Below are positions 25,545 through 35,367 of a DNA stretch of 64,000 nucleotides, piece by piece. Position 1 is the stretch's first letter, and each line of letters begins with the position of its first letter. The DNA is from Halomarinibacterium sp041392125 (lineage in GTDB: Bacteria; Bacteroidota; Bacteroidia; Flavobacteriales; Flavobacteriaceae). Made by a program: the position numbers and the translations under genes. The notes beneath the pieces were generated by a model. That model had not been told where the DNA came from and made no database searches. It worked only from the letters and a program-made list of their open reading frames with translations. The stretch is from contig JAWKMR010000009.1 in NCBI GenBank assembly GCA_041392125.1, positions 62,001 to 126,000 on the forward strand, read 5' to 3'.

Positions 25545-27986
25545 TTACGATGGTTTTAGAGCTTTTCCCTTCCGCCATTCATTAAAAAATCCTCCAATAG
25601 CTATTAAAACAAATACTCCAAAACTTAGCAGCCCAAACGTAGTTCCGGTAGCAATTACTTCGGGTTCAAATTTAAATTCTACGGTATGTATTCCTGCGGG
25701 AATCACCATCGCCCGCAAGACATAATTGGCTCTAAAATAGGGAGCCGGTTTCCCATCGATATAAGCATTCCATCCTTTTGGATAATATACTTCCGAAAAA
25801 ATGGCCAATTGGTCTGTCTTTGTAGCGGTTTCATACACCAATTTATTGGGCTTATGTTCAGTAATATCAATTGTTGCCGTGGAGTCTCGTACAATGTCTT
25901 TTGCAGGGATTTCAGCTAAAAAATCTTTATAGATAACAGCAGTTTTCTTGGTATCTAAACTATCTAAGTGCAAAATTTCTTCGTTGCTGTTATTGGCAGG
26001 CAGCACATTTTCAACAAACCAAGCAGGACCATTTACATAGGGGTTTTCTTGCGCAGCAATACCTCCTTTTTTATCGGGAACTAAAATATATTTTACATTC
26101 ATCATGTTCAGGATGTTTATATTTCCTTGATCCAGATAGAAGTCATTAATATCGTTGATGCGTCTGGGCTTTGCGGCATGATACCCGCCCAAGGCATTAT
26201 AAAAATAACTGGCTCGACCACTACTAAAAGCATTGGTTGTGGCATCATACACCCTAAAATAACCTGTGTCTTTTTCAATATCTTGATCTGCATTAGTAAC
26301 TTGAAAAGGTTGTTCCATCACTCTTTTGGAAACAAAATCATCGTTATTTACATACCTTCTATCCACCCCCACTAAATCTATTACAATCAATAAAGCCAGC
26401 AATCCAATCGCCAACTTTTCCTTTAGTTTTTCAGAATAAACAAGCCACAAAACACTCGCAGTAAGTAGTACAAAAGCAAAAGTTCTTATAGCATCTGTGG
26501 TAAAAAGTGCTTTTCTGTCGGCACGAATGGCATCTACAAATTCCATCCCCATTTCATCAATGAAATAGGAATCGTAAGGACTTGAAAAATTGAATAGTAC
26601 CGATTTACCTATCAAAAAAAGAAGGGAAAGTCCACCCACAATATAGGTGGTATACAGCAACGCTTTTTTCTTTTTTTCTTTGGAATGAACGCCTTTAAAA
26701 AATTGATGCAATCCTACTATCGCTAGTACCGGAATTAGTAATTCTATAATTACTTGAATGGAAGAAACCGCCCGAAACTTATTGTACAACGGAATGTAAT
26801 TAATAAAAAACTCGGTTAAAAATTTAAAGTTATCGCCCCAAGACAAAAACAAACTCAATACGATGGCAGAAACGGCCCACCATTTAAATCGACCCCGAAT
26901 GAGAAACAACGCCAAAACAGCTAAAAACAAGATAACGGCACCAATATAGGCGGGTGCTGCAACAATGGGTTGTTTTCCCCAATACATAGGAATTTGATTC
27001 AGTATTTGGGTGGCTTCTTCACGAGTAGCCCCCATTTTTAATAATTCATCTATGGTTTTGGAATCTTCGGGAAAAGCTTCTGATGTTCCACCTCCCATAA
27101 AACGTGGAATAAACAGGTTAAAGCTTTCTGCTATTCCGTAGCTATATTCAGTAATGTATTCATAATCTAATCCGTTTTTTGAAACCTTTTGAGAGCCATC
27201 GGGATTAATTGTCAATTCACTTTTTCCTCGCGTAGAAGTATCGGCATATTCCTTGGTAGCTAATAAATTGGTGGCATTTAGACCTAATGCCAAAATCACA
27301 GCGAAAACCATAACCCCAACAGCTTTAAAATAATGTGGTAACAGCTTCTTTTTATAAGCATCTATGAGATAGGCTATTCCCAAACAAACCACCATTAACA
27401 ATAAATAGTAGGTCATTTGAAAGTGATTGGCCACCAACTCTAAGCCCATAGCAAGGGTGGTAAGCAAAAATCCTTGTAAATACTTTCCTTTAAACGTGAG
27501 AATAATTCCACTTAAAACAAAAGGCATATAGGCAATGGCATGGGCTTTTGCATTGTGCCCAACCCCTAAAATGATAATAAGATAAGTAGAAAAACCAAAG
27601 GCTAAGGCCCCTAAAAAAGCAAGTTTATAATCTACCTTCATAACCATGAAGAGTATATAAATTCCTATAAAATAGAGGAATAGATAATCTGCCGGACGGG
27701 GTAAAAACCGAAGTGCCGAGTCTATTTTTTTGATGTAATTATGTGGATATTGAGCCCCTAACTGATAGGTGGGCATTCCGCCAAAAGCGCTGTTAGTCCA
27801 ATACGTTTCTTCCCCTGTTTGTTTTCGGAAATCATTTTGCTGTTTGGCCATTCCGGTGTATTGCACAATATCACTTTGAAAAAGGGTTTTCCCTTTAAGC
27901 ACAGGACTGAAATACGCCAAAGAGGCAACAATAAATAAAACAATAACCACCAAATGCGGAATAAATCGCTTAAAATTAAAAGCCAT
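25545..27986 (-). CDS. YfhO-family polytopic membrane protein
   Basis: 813 aa with about 12-14 membrane helices: LVVIVLFIVASLAYFSP at the N-terminus, several in the middle, and a last pair near the C-terminus. A large extracytoplasmic domain of about 230 residues (DDFVSKRVMEQPFQ to PAGIHTVEFKFEP) precedes the last helix. YfhO proteins are GT-C-like predicted lipid-linked sugar transferases; in Gram-positives YfhO glycosylates lipoteichoic acid. The order DUF4834, YfhO, GT4 recurs in Flavobacteriaceae, which supports a role in surface glycan assembly. Confidence 0.9.
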   Translation of the reverse strand: MAFNFKRFIPHLVVIVLFIVASLAYFSPVLKGKTLFQSDIVQYTGMAKQQNDFRKQTGEETYWTNSAFGGMPTYQLGAQYPHNYIKKIDSALRFLPRPADYLFLYFIGIYILFMVMKVDYKLAFLGALAFGFSTYLIIILGVGHNAKAHAIAYMPFVLSGIILTFKGKYLQGFLLTTLAMGLELVANHFQMTYYLLLMVVCLGIAYLIDAYKKKLLPHYFKAVGVMVFAVILALGLNATNLLATKEYADTSTRGKSELTINPDGSQKVSKNGLDYEYITEYSYGIAESFNLFIPRFMGGGTSEAFPEDSKTIDELLKMGATREEATQILNQIPMYWGKQPIVAAPAYIGAVILFLAVLALFLIRGRFKWWAVSAIVLSLFLSWGDNFKFLTEFFINYIPLYNKFRAVSSIQVIIELLIPVLAIVGLHQFFKGVHSKEKKKKALLYTTYIVGGLSLLFLIGKSVLFNFSSPYDSYFIDEMGMEFVDAIRADRKALFTTDAIRTFAFVLLTASVLWLVYSEKLKEKLAIGLLALLIVIDLVGVDRRYVNNDDFVSKRVMEQPFQVTNADQDIEKDTGYFRVYDATTNAFSSGRASYFYNALGGYHAAKPRRINDINDFYLDQGNINILNMMNVKYILVPDKKGGIAAQENPYVNGPAWFVENVLPANNSNEEILHLDSLDTKKTAVIYKDFLAEIPAKDIVRDSTATIDITEHKPNKLVYETATKTDQLAIFSEVYYPKGWNAYIDGKPAPYFRANYVLRAMVIPAGIHTVEFKFEPEVIATGTTFGLLSFGVFVLIAIGGFFNEWRKGKALKPS

Positions 27987-28062
27987 AAAAGGATTTTTAA
28001 GTACTTGGGGAAATTATAAAAAATTATGCGAAGCCGAAGAAAAACTTTACATAATTTACCCG

Positions 28063-28323
28063 CTACTCTATCTCTTCAAAATCAATATACTCTCCTACTT
28101 TTTTCTTTGAAGTAGGATTTGAAGAAGAAGATTTATAATTAGCAGAAGCCTGCTCTGCCTGCGAAGCTTGAGCATTAAAAGGGCTTTGTCCAAAAGCATT
28201 TTCAAAGCGTTGATTCACTTTTTTTGCCAAATAACGCAACAAGTAGGGTTTTGCCAATTGAAGGAGAATCTTTACCCCAAAATATACCAAAAGAAGAATT
28301 AATATCGTTTTTAAGAAAGTCAT
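28063..28323 (-). CDS. DUF4834 family small membrane protein
   Basis: 86 aa. One N-terminal helix (FLKTILILLLVYFGVKILLQ), a basic amphipathic stretch (LLRYLAKKVNQRFENAFGQ), a low-complexity Gln/Ala/Ser linker and an acidic end (GEYIDFEEIE). This fits DUF4834 in length and layout. It lies 76 bp upstream of yfhO on the same strand; the function is unknown, possibly an accessory of YfhO. Confidence 0.8.
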   Translation of the reverse strand: MTFLKTILILLLVYFGVKILLQLAKPYLLRYLAKKVNQRFENAFGQSPFNAQASQAEQASANYKSSSSNPTSKKKVGEYIDFEEIE

Positions 28324-28411
28324 ACTACTGTCATTTATCTATCAGTAATCAAAAGTACATAATGCATTATAAAAAGTACCTTTTCAACTATTAAATAAAT
28401 GATAAAACTTA

Positions 28412-28419
28412 TATCTTTG
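28412..28419 (+). promoter_or_regulatory. -7 box for the outer-membrane-like protein
   Basis: TATCTTTG, 17 bp before ATG 28437; no clear -33 box. Confidence 0.5.
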
Positions 28420-28436
28420 GCTTAAACCGAATCGCT

Positions 28437-29465
28437 ATGCGTTTACTTCTTTCATTCTTTTTTTTAATTCCTTTTTTTACTTTTTCCCAATACACCGATA
28501 TGATTAATACCAACCAACCCGGGGGTTCGCAAGGGGCTTTTGCGGTAGGAAAAAAAGTGCTACAGTTTGAGAGCGGTATTACGCTGGGAAAAGAAAAACA
28601 TAATCTTTTAACTACTGAAACGGGTATTTTTAATTGGGATTATAGCATTCGCTACGGAATTTATAAAGAAGAGTTAGAAATAAGCCTCATGGGGTCTTTC
28701 CAACGTAATAAAATAACCTATACCGAAGGGACCGCAACAGTAGAACCCTTTTCAAATTTTAAAAGCAATACGCTAGGGGCAAAATACCTCATCTACGACC
28801 CCTACCGCAAACGAGACTTGGAAGGCCCAAATCTGTATAGTTGGAAAGCCAATAACCGCATTCAGTGGGCCGATTTAATTCCGGCAGTTTCAGTCTATGC
28901 CGGAGCCAATTTCGATTTTGCAGATAATCCCTTCGTACCATTTGTAGATAAAACTACCATAAGTCCAAAAGTGGTGCTTTCAACCCAAAATAATTTTGTA
29001 GGGAGCTTGGTATTAGTAACCAATATTTTTGCCGATAGAATTACGACCGACTTCCCTACCTACGGCTATATTGTTACCTTAACCCATGCGACCAACCGAT
29101 TTTTTTCCATTTTTGTGGAGAATCAGGGATTTAAAAGCGATTTCTATTCAGATCAGTTAATCCGTGCGGGAGCTGCCGCCTTAATTAATCAGGATTTACA
29201 TGTAGATTTATCGTTAACTAAAGGATTAAAAGACACCCCTTCTGTTTTCTACGGAAGAGTAGGTGTTGCCTACCGATTGGATATGCACGCTAAAGATGAA
29301 TTTTTGGAAGAAAAAGGAAAAGCAGGAAGAGAATTAAAACGTGCCGAAAAAGATAAAAACAAGGCAATTAAGAAAGCACTAAAGGAAAAGAAAAAGAACA
29401 AGAAAAAGCGAAAAGATAGTTTTGAAATTGAAGATGTTGAAGGAGATACTAATGATGGAATATAG
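28437..29465 (+). CDS. outer-membrane transporter-like beta protein
   Basis: 342 aa. Signal peptide MRLLLSFFFLIPFFTFSQ, then alternating hydrophobic/polar strands typical of an outer-membrane barrel (FESGITLG, LEISLMGSFQRN, FVGSLVLVTNIF, VDLSLTKGLKDTPSVFYGRVGVAYRLD). It resembles the MetA-pathway/phenol-transporter-like barrels common in Flavobacteriia. The C-terminal 60 residues are strongly charged (EKKKNKKKRKDS), an odd tail for a barrel that probably stays in the periplasm. It is followed 12 bp later by a GNAT gene. Confidence 0.75.
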   Translation: MRLLLSFFFLIPFFTFSQYTDMINTNQPGGSQGAFAVGKKVLQFESGITLGKEKHNLLTTETGIFNWDYSIRYGIYKEELEISLMGSFQRNKITYTEGTATVEPFSNFKSNTLGAKYLIYDPYRKRDLEGPNLYSWKANNRIQWADLIPAVSVYAGANFDFADNPFVPFVDKTTISPKVVLSTQNNFVGSLVLVTNIFADRITTDFPTYGYIVTLTHATNRFFSIFVENQGFKSDFYSDQLIRAGAAALINQDLHVDLSLTKGLKDTPSVFYGRVGVAYRLDMHAKDEFLEEKGKAGRELKRAEKDKNKAIKKALKEKKKNKKKRKDSFEIEDVEGDTNDGI

Positions 29466-29477
29466 TTTAATTTGCGT

Positions 29478-30596
29478 ATGATCGAAATTTTACCAGTAGA
29501 AACACCACAACAACTGAAAGAATTTGTAACCTTCCCCTTTCAGTTATATAAAACCAATCCGTATTGGGTTCCGCCACTTATAAAAGATGAGATGGAAACA
29601 TTGGATAAAGAAAAAAACCCCGTTTTTAAAAATGCGGAAGCACATTATTATGTAGCAAAAAAAGAGGGAAAGCCTGTTGGAAGGATTGCTGTAATTATTA
29701 ATCATTTGGAGGTTACTGAAATCGGGAAAAAGAAAGTTCGTTTTGGCTGGTTTGATGTTGTGGACGACATCAAAGTATCTGAAGCACTTTTAAACAAAGT
29801 TTTTGAAATAGGAAAAGCCCACAACCTTGAATACGCCGAAGGCCCCGTAGGGTTCTCCAACATGGAAAAAGCCGGTATTTTAACAAAAGGCTTCGAAGAG
29901 ATGAATACCATGATTACCTGGTACCATCACCCCTATTATGCACAACATTTTGAACAATTAGGCTGGGAGAAACAAGCCACTTGGGTAGAGTTTAAATTAA
30001 GTATTCCTCCCTCTATTAAAGAAAAAGTAGCTAAGTTTTCCGGAATTATAAAACAACGGTACGAGCTGTCTGTTATTCGATTTAAGAACAAAAAAGAGAT
30101 TTTACCTTATGTAGATGAAATGTTCGATTTGCTGAATAAAACCTATAATACACTACAAACGTTTGTTCCTATTCAACAATACCAAATAGATTATTACAAA
30201 GAGAAATACTTTAATTTTATTCATCCCGATTATATTACGTGTATCAAAGATAAAACAGGAAAATTGATTGCTTTTTCGGTCGTGATGCCCTCGTTTACCA
30301 AAGCCCTTAAAAAAGCAAATGGAAGTCTGTTCCCCTTTGGCTGGTATTATTTATGGCAAGCACAACGTAAAAATGACCGTGCGGCATTTTATTTAATTGG
30401 AATAGACCCCGAATATCAAGGAAAAGGAGTTACGGCTATTATTTTTGAAGAAATGCAGCTTCTCTTTAACAGTAAAGGAATCGACAAAGTAGAAACCAAT
30501 CCGGAGCTAAAAGAAAACACTGCCGTACAACAGCTTTGGAAAGACTACGAGCCAATACAGCATAAAGAACGGAGTACGTTTAGGAAAAACATATAA
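29478..30596 (+). CDS. GNAT-like N-acetyltransferase family protein
   Basis: 372 aa from ATG 29478; a TTG two codons upstream is possible. The N-terminal half (VETPQQLKEFVTFPFQLYKTNPYWVPPL, AHYYVAKKEGKPVGRIAVIIN, EGPVGFSNMEKAG) and the C-terminal motif LIGIDPEYQGKGVTAIIFEEM, the acetyl-CoA pyrophosphate loop, show a duplicated GNAT fold. Homologues are often listed as hypothetical; the acceptor is unknown. Closed by a bidirectional terminator. Confidence 0.82.
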   Translation: MIEILPVETPQQLKEFVTFPFQLYKTNPYWVPPLIKDEMETLDKEKNPVFKNAEAHYYVAKKEGKPVGRIAVIINHLEVTEIGKKKVRFGWFDVVDDIKVSEALLNKVFEIGKAHNLEYAEGPVGFSNMEKAGILTKGFEEMNTMITWYHHPYYAQHFEQLGWEKQATWVEFKLSIPPSIKEKVAKFSGIIKQRYELSVIRFKNKKEILPYVDEMFDLLNKTYNTLQTFVPIQQYQIDYYKEKYFNFIHPDYITCIKDKTGKLIAFSVVMPSFTKALKKANGSLFPFGWYYLWQAQRKNDRAAFYLIGIDPEYQGKGVTAIIFEEMQLLFNSKGIDKVETNPELKENTAVQQLWKDYEPIQHKERSTFRKNI

Positions 30597-30598
30597 AA

Positions 30599-30621
30599 AA
30601 ACCACCTTTAAAAGGTGGTTT
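30599..30621. terminator. bidirectional terminator
   Basis: AAACCACCTTT-TAAAAGGTGGTTT hairpin between convergent genes. Confidence 0.8.
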
Positions 30622-30668
30622 CTATTTATTTAGTTCTTAACTACGCTCGAACTGAGAATTCAGTTTTT

Positions 30669-31928
30669 TTACTCTCCCATAGCCGCAGCTACTGCCGCAG
30701 AAAGACGTTTGTAAGTTCCGTTTTCCAATCGCTCTCTAATAGCCGAGAACGCATTTAACGTATCTTCAATATCTTGTTGGGTATGTGAAGCCGTTGGAAT
30801 TAAACGTAATAAAATGAGTCCTTTAGGAATTACCGGATACACCACGATAGAGCAGAAAACACCGTGATTTTCACGCAAGTCTTTTACCAATGCCATGGCT
30901 TCAGGAATACTTCCTTTTAAATATACCGGAGTCACACAACTTTGTGTTGTTCCTAAATCGAACCCACGTTCACGCAAACCACCTTGTAAGGCATTTACGT
31001 TTTCCCAAAGTTTATTTTTAAGCTCCGGCATTGTGCGTATCATATCGAGACGTTTCAAAGCTCCTTCTACCAATTGCATTTGCAACGATTTGGCAAACAT
31101 CTGCGAACGTAAATTATATTTTAAATAATTGATAATCTCCTCATCGGCAGCAATAAAGGCCCCCGTACTTGCCATAGACTTAGCAAACGTCGCAAAATAC
31201 ACATCAATTTCGTCTTGTACACCTTGCTCCTCTCCTGCTCCGGCACCTGTCTTACCAAGCGTTCCAAAGCCGTGAGCATCGTCCACAAAAAATCTGAAAT
31301 TGTATTTTTTCTTTAAAGCAACTATTTCTTTCAGTTTCCCTTGCTCGCCACGCATTCCAAAAACACCTTCAGAAATCAACAAAATTCCCCCTCCGGTTTT
31401 TTCAGCTACTTTTTCGGCACGCATCAAGTTTTTCTCGATGCTTTCCATGTCATTGTGCTTATAGGTAAAACGTTGCCCTAAATGCAAGCGTACTCCATCT
31501 ATAATACAAGCGTGCGCATCAACATCGTATACAATAACATCATCTTTAGAAACTAAAGCATCAATGGTAGAAACCATACCTTGATACCCAAAGTTTAGCA
31601 AATAAGCAGCTTCTTTTTGTACAAAAGCGGCTAATTCTTTTTGAAGTTTTTCGTGAAGATCGGTGTGGCCGCTCATCATTCGCGCCCCCATAGGGTAGGC
31701 AGAGCCATATTTAATTCCGGCTTCGGCATCGGCTTTACGTACTTCAGGGTGATTTGCCAATCCCAAATAATCATTAATACTCCAGGTAATCACTTCTTTT
31801 CCTTGGAATTTCATTCGGTTTGAAATCTCTCCTTCCAGCTTTGGGAATACAAAATAGCCTTCCGCTTGTTCGGCCCATTTTCCTAACGGACCTTTGTCTT
31901 TATAAATTTTGTCGAATAAATCTCTCAT
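30669..31928 (-). CDS. alpha-oxoamine synthase family PLP enzyme (SPT/KBL-like)
   Basis: 419 aa from ATG 31928. Fold-type I aminotransferase: WSINDYLGLANHPEV, GARMMSGHTDLHEKLQ, FVDDAHGFGTLGKTGAGAGE, and the PLP Lys in FATFAKSMASTGAF. This is the serine palmitoyltransferase / 2-amino-3-ketobutyrate-CoA ligase / AONS family, which condenses an acyl-CoA with an amino acid. Bacteroidota make sphingolipids and sulfonolipids, so a role in long-chain-base synthesis is plausible, and a PLP cysteine-synthase-like gene upstream could supply an amino-acid substrate. The exact acyl and amino donors cannot be read from sequence. Confidence 0.88.
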   Translation of the reverse strand: MRDLFDKIYKDKGPLGKWAEQAEGYFVFPKLEGEISNRMKFQGKEVITWSINDYLGLANHPEVRKADAEAGIKYGSAYPMGARMMSGHTDLHEKLQKELAAFVQKEAAYLLNFGYQGMVSTIDALVSKDDVIVYDVDAHACIIDGVRLHLGQRFTYKHNDMESIEKNLMRAEKVAEKTGGGILLISEGVFGMRGEQGKLKEIVALKKKYNFRFFVDDAHGFGTLGKTGAGAGEEQGVQDEIDVYFATFAKSMASTGAFIAADEEIINYLKYNLRSQMFAKSLQMQLVEGALKRLDMIRTMPELKNKLWENVNALQGGLRERGFDLGTTQSCVTPVYLKGSIPEAMALVKDLRENHGVFCSIVVYPVIPKGLILLRLIPTASHTQQDIEDTLNAFSAIRERLENGTYKRLSAAVAAAMGE

Positions 31929-32010
31929 CAACAGTTAAAGGTTAGAATAAGTTGCAAAAATAGTTATTTTCAAGATGATAGCAAGTTTCTTTACAAGAAA
32001 GACTTGTATA

Positions 32011-32039
32011 AAAAAACCGCTTTTTAATAAAGCGGTTTT
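32011..32039 (-). terminator. terminator of the cysteine-synthase-like gene
   Basis: On the minus strand AAAACCGCTTT-ATTA-AAAAGCGGTTTTTTT, 18 bp after the stop at 32058, so this gene is uncoupled from the aminotransferase downstream. Confidence 0.85.
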
Positions 32040-32057
32040 GGAAGCTTGTTAGGTTTC

Positions 32058-33092
32058 TTACTTAACGTATGTAATGGCCTTTTGATTTTCCTTGGTGGCA
32101 TCCATAAAGCCCTGTTGTTCCATCCATTGATCGTTATAGACTTTACTCATATAGCGAGAACCGTGGTCCGGGAAAATGACCACTACCACACTGTTTTCAT
32201 TGAAAATTCCTTCATCATTAAATTGTTTAATCCCCTGCATGGCAGCGCCACTGGTATAACCTAAGAAAAGACCTTCTTTTATGGCTAACTCACGGGCAGT
32301 GTGGGCGCTATCTTCGTCGGTTACTTTCATAAAACGATCGATACAATCAAAATCGGTAGCGGTAGGAATTAAGTTTTTACCCAATCCTTCAATACGATAC
32401 GGGTAAATTTCATCTTTATCAAACTCACGGGTTTCGTGGTATTTTTGTATCACCGACCCGTAAGCATCAATTCCTAAAACTTGAATATTAGGATTTTGTT
32501 CTTTTAAATATTTTGCGGTTCCTGAAATAGTTCCACCGGTTCCACTACAAGCTACCAAATGTGTAATTTGTCCGGCGGTTTGTTTCCATATTTCCGGCCC
32601 GGTAGAATAGTAATGAGCATCTATATTAAGTTGATTAAAATATTGATTAATGTAAATAGAGCCCGGAGTATCCTGATGTAATCTTTTTGCTACTTCATAA
32701 TATGAACGGGGATCTTCGGCAGGAACGTGAGCGGGACATACGTGAACCTCTGCTCCCATCGCCTTTAACATATCAATCTTATCTGCGGAAGATTTTGAAG
32801 ATACAGCCAAGATACATTTGTAGCCTTTCAAAATGCTTACCATAGCAATACTAAAACCGGTATTACCACTCGTTGTTTCAATAATGGTATCGCCGGGTTT
32901 TAAAATGCCTTGCTTTTCGGCTTCTGTAATAATATAAAGTGCTATTCTATCTTTGGCAGAATGCCCGGGATTAAACGCTTCTACTTTACCGTAGAAATTA
33001 CCTTTCATTCCTGAAGTAATATGATTGAGTTTAATTAGTGGTGTATTACCAATTAATTCCAACACATTCTCGTGGGCTTGAATGTTCTTCAT
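32058..33092 (-). CDS. PLP-dependent cysteine synthase / cystathionine beta-synthase-like
   Basis: 344 aa, fold-type II. LIGNTPLIKLNHI, PLP Lys K47 in NPGHSAKDRIA, phosphate-binding ETTSGNTGFSIAM, and SGTGGTISGTAKYLKE. No C-terminal CBS domains. It catalyses beta-replacement on O-acetylserine, serine or a related substrate. HS in place of the usual NP-x-x-S-V-K sequence around the Lys (GHSAKDR) marks a subgroup distinct from CysK, common in Bacteroidota. Recent work on sulfonolipid synthesis used a cysteate-forming PLP synthase of this fold, so with the neighbouring oxoamine synthase a lipid role is a reasonable guess. Confidence 0.87.
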   Translation of the reverse strand: MKNIQAHENVLELIGNTPLIKLNHITSGMKGNFYGKVEAFNPGHSAKDRIALYIITEAEKQGILKPGDTIIETTSGNTGFSIAMVSILKGYKCILAVSSKSSADKIDMLKAMGAEVHVCPAHVPAEDPRSYYEVAKRLHQDTPGSIYINQYFNQLNIDAHYYSTGPEIWKQTAGQITHLVACSGTGGTISGTAKYLKEQNPNIQVLGIDAYGSVIQKYHETREFDKDEIYPYRIEGLGKNLIPTATDFDCIDRFMKVTDEDSAHTARELAIKEGLFLGYTSGAAMQGIKQFNDEGIFNENSVVVVIFPDHGSRYMSKVYNDQWMEQQGFMDATKENQKAITYVK

Positions 33093-33164
33093 ATAGATTG
33101 TTTAATTAGCTGTATGAGAAAAACTCATCTCTAAAACCGCACAAAGTTACAGCAATTTTTTTAA

Positions 33165-35300
33165 TTAGTCTTTAATTCCTTCCAAATCAAGTAAAAAAGC
33201 ATAATCCATAGCGATTTCCTTAAGCGATTCGAACCGTCCGGAAGCCCCACCATGCCCCGCATCCATATTGGTATGCATAATAAGAATATGGGTGTCTGTC
33301 TTCAATTCGCGAAGTTTAGCCACCCATTTTGCAGGTTCCCAATATTGTACTTGCGAATCATGCAACCCTGTGGTCACTAACATATTGGGGTAGGATTTTG
33401 CCACTACATTATCGTAGGGAGAATACGATTTCATATAGTCGTAATAATCTTTTTCATTAGGATTTCCCCATTCGTCATATTCACCGGTAGTTAATGGGAT
33501 GGTGTCATCCAGCATGGTCGTTACTACATCTACAAAAGGTACTGCCGCTACTACCCCATGGTATAATTCCGGAGCCATATTTACAATGGCTCCCATCAAT
33601 AATCCCCCAGCCGAACCTCCTAATGCATACAAATGCTCCGACGAGGTATAGTTTTCAGCAATTAAAAACCGGGAAGCATCGATAAAATCGGTAAACGTAT
33701 TTTTCTTTTTGAAAAGCTTTCCGTTTTCGTACCATTCCCTTCCTAAATATTCGCTCCCCCGAATATGGGCAATGGCAAAAATAAATCCGCGGTCTAAGAG
33801 ACTTAATCGGGTACTGGAAAAGGAAGGATCCACAATAATTCCGTAGGATCCATACCCATATAAAAGCAATGGGTTGTTCCCGTCAAGTTTAATTCCTTTG
33901 CGATATACCATAGAGATGGGGATTTTTGTTCCATCGGTGGCAGTGGCCCAAATTCGCTTTGACTCGTAGTTTTCTTTTTTGAATTTTCCGCCCAGCACTT
34001 CGGTTTCTTTCTTAACCTCTTTTTCCTGCGTTTCCATATTAAAATCAATCACAGAAGCCGGTGTGGTTAATGAATTGTAATTATAACGAAGGATGTTGGT
34101 ATCAAATTCAATATTCTGAAAGGGATACGCAGTATAGGTTTCATTGTCGAAAGGAAGGTAATAATCTGCAGTTCCATCCCAGCGTTTAATACGAATTTTA
34201 TTCAATCCGTTACTGCGCTCACTCACCACCAGATATTCTTTAAAAATATCGATATCCTCCAACAACACATCCTTTCGGTGTCCAATAACATCTTCCCAGT
34301 GGTCCATAGAAGTGTTATTTTGAGGCGTTTTCATCAATTTGAAATTGGTCGCTTCGTCTTTATTGGTAACGATGTAAAAATTATTTTCAAAATGAGAAAT
34401 GGTATATTCCATTCCCGGAACACGGGGTTGAAAGATTTTAAATGTTCCTAAGGGAGTATTGGCATCCAGTATTTGATATTCAGAAGTTAACGTACTCGTA
34501 CTGCCAATGACTAAAAATTTTTCCGATTTAGATTTATAGACAAAAGTATCGAAGGTTTCGTCGGTTTCCGTAAAGACCAAAACATCTGTTTCGGGATTCG
34601 TCCCCACAATATGTCGGTAAATACGGTCGGCCCTAAGGGTTTGCTCGTCTTTACGAGTGTAGAATATTGTTTTATTATCATTGGCCCAAGTGGCACTTCC
34701 GGTAGTATTCGGGATTTCGTCTTTCAAAATTTCACCCGTCTCCAGATTCTTTATAAAAAGAGTGTATTTTCTTCGGCTTAAGGTATCTACGCCAAAAGTG
34801 GCCCATTTGTTGTCCGGACTTACCGTAACGCCCCGCAAACTATAATAGGCATAGTCTTGCGCCATATCGTTCACATTAAATAAGATTTCTTCTTGGGCGT
34901 CCAGAGCGCCTTTTTTTCGGGAGTGAATGGGGTAATCTTTTCCGGTTTCGTAACGTGTAATATAGTAATACCCATTATAGAAGTAAGGGACAGAAGCATC
35001 GTCTTCTTTAATGCGGCCTTTCATCTCTTCAAACAATACATTCTGAAAGTCTTTAGTATGGGCTGTAATCTTGTTATAATAGTCGTTCTCTCGTTCCAAA
35101 TAGTCAATTACTTCTTCATTTTCTCGATCGTTTAACCAATAATAATTGTCAATACGAACATCGCCGTGAATCTCGAGATGCTTTTCTTTCTTATCTACTT
35201 TTGGAGGTGGAATATTCATAGTACTTTTTGACGATTCTGAATTTTTACACGAAGCCGCAAAAATAAGGCTTATCAACAAAATATGGGGATAAATTTTCAT
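33165..35300 (-). CDS. S9 family serine peptidase (oligopeptidase B-like) lipoprotein
   Basis: 711 aa. Lipobox SLIFAASCKNSE at residues about 10-21. Beta-propeller domain (about 60-430), then alpha/beta hydrolase domain with the Ser in YALGGSAGGLLMG, Asp in TTGLHDSQVQYWEP and His in DAGHGGASGR. MVYRKGIKLDGNNPLLLYGYGSYG is the oligopeptidase B signature. It cleaves short peptides after basic residues. Export to the envelope as a lipoprotein is typical of flavobacterial PtrB proteins and differs from the cytoplasmic enzyme of E. coli. Confidence 0.94.
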   Translation of the reverse strand: MKIYPHILLISLIFAASCKNSESSKSTMNIPPPKVDKKEKHLEIHGDVRIDNYYWLNDRENEEVIDYLERENDYYNKITAHTKDFQNVLFEEMKGRIKEDDASVPYFYNGYYYITRYETGKDYPIHSRKKGALDAQEEILFNVNDMAQDYAYYSLRGVTVSPDNKWATFGVDTLSRRKYTLFIKNLETGEILKDEIPNTTGSATWANDNKTIFYTRKDEQTLRADRIYRHIVGTNPETDVLVFTETDETFDTFVYKSKSEKFLVIGSTSTLTSEYQILDANTPLGTFKIFQPRVPGMEYTISHFENNFYIVTNKDEATNFKLMKTPQNNTSMDHWEDVIGHRKDVLLEDIDIFKEYLVVSERSNGLNKIRIKRWDGTADYYLPFDNETYTAYPFQNIEFDTNILRYNYNSLTTPASVIDFNMETQEKEVKKETEVLGGKFKKENYESKRIWATATDGTKIPISMVYRKGIKLDGNNPLLLYGYGSYGIIVDPSFSSTRLSLLDRGFIFAIAHIRGSEYLGREWYENGKLFKKKNTFTDFIDASRFLIAENYTSSEHLYALGGSAGGLLMGAIVNMAPELYHGVVAAVPFVDVVTTMLDDTIPLTTGEYDEWGNPNEKDYYDYMKSYSPYDNVVAKSYPNMLVTTGLHDSQVQYWEPAKWVAKLRELKTDTHILIMHTNMDAGHGGASGRFESLKEIAMDYAFLLDLEGIKD

Positions 35301-35334
35301 TTGATAACAACGATGTTTTAATACCCTAAAGTAG

Positions 35335-35342
35335 TAAATTTG
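35335..35342 (+). promoter_or_regulatory. -7 box for the YbaB gene
   Basis: TAAATTTG matches TAnnTTTG, 25 bp before ATG 35368. A TTTG at 35300-35303 is too far away to serve as -33. Confidence 0.5.
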
Positions 35343-35367
35343 TTGTAACTAATTAAAATTGAAAATT

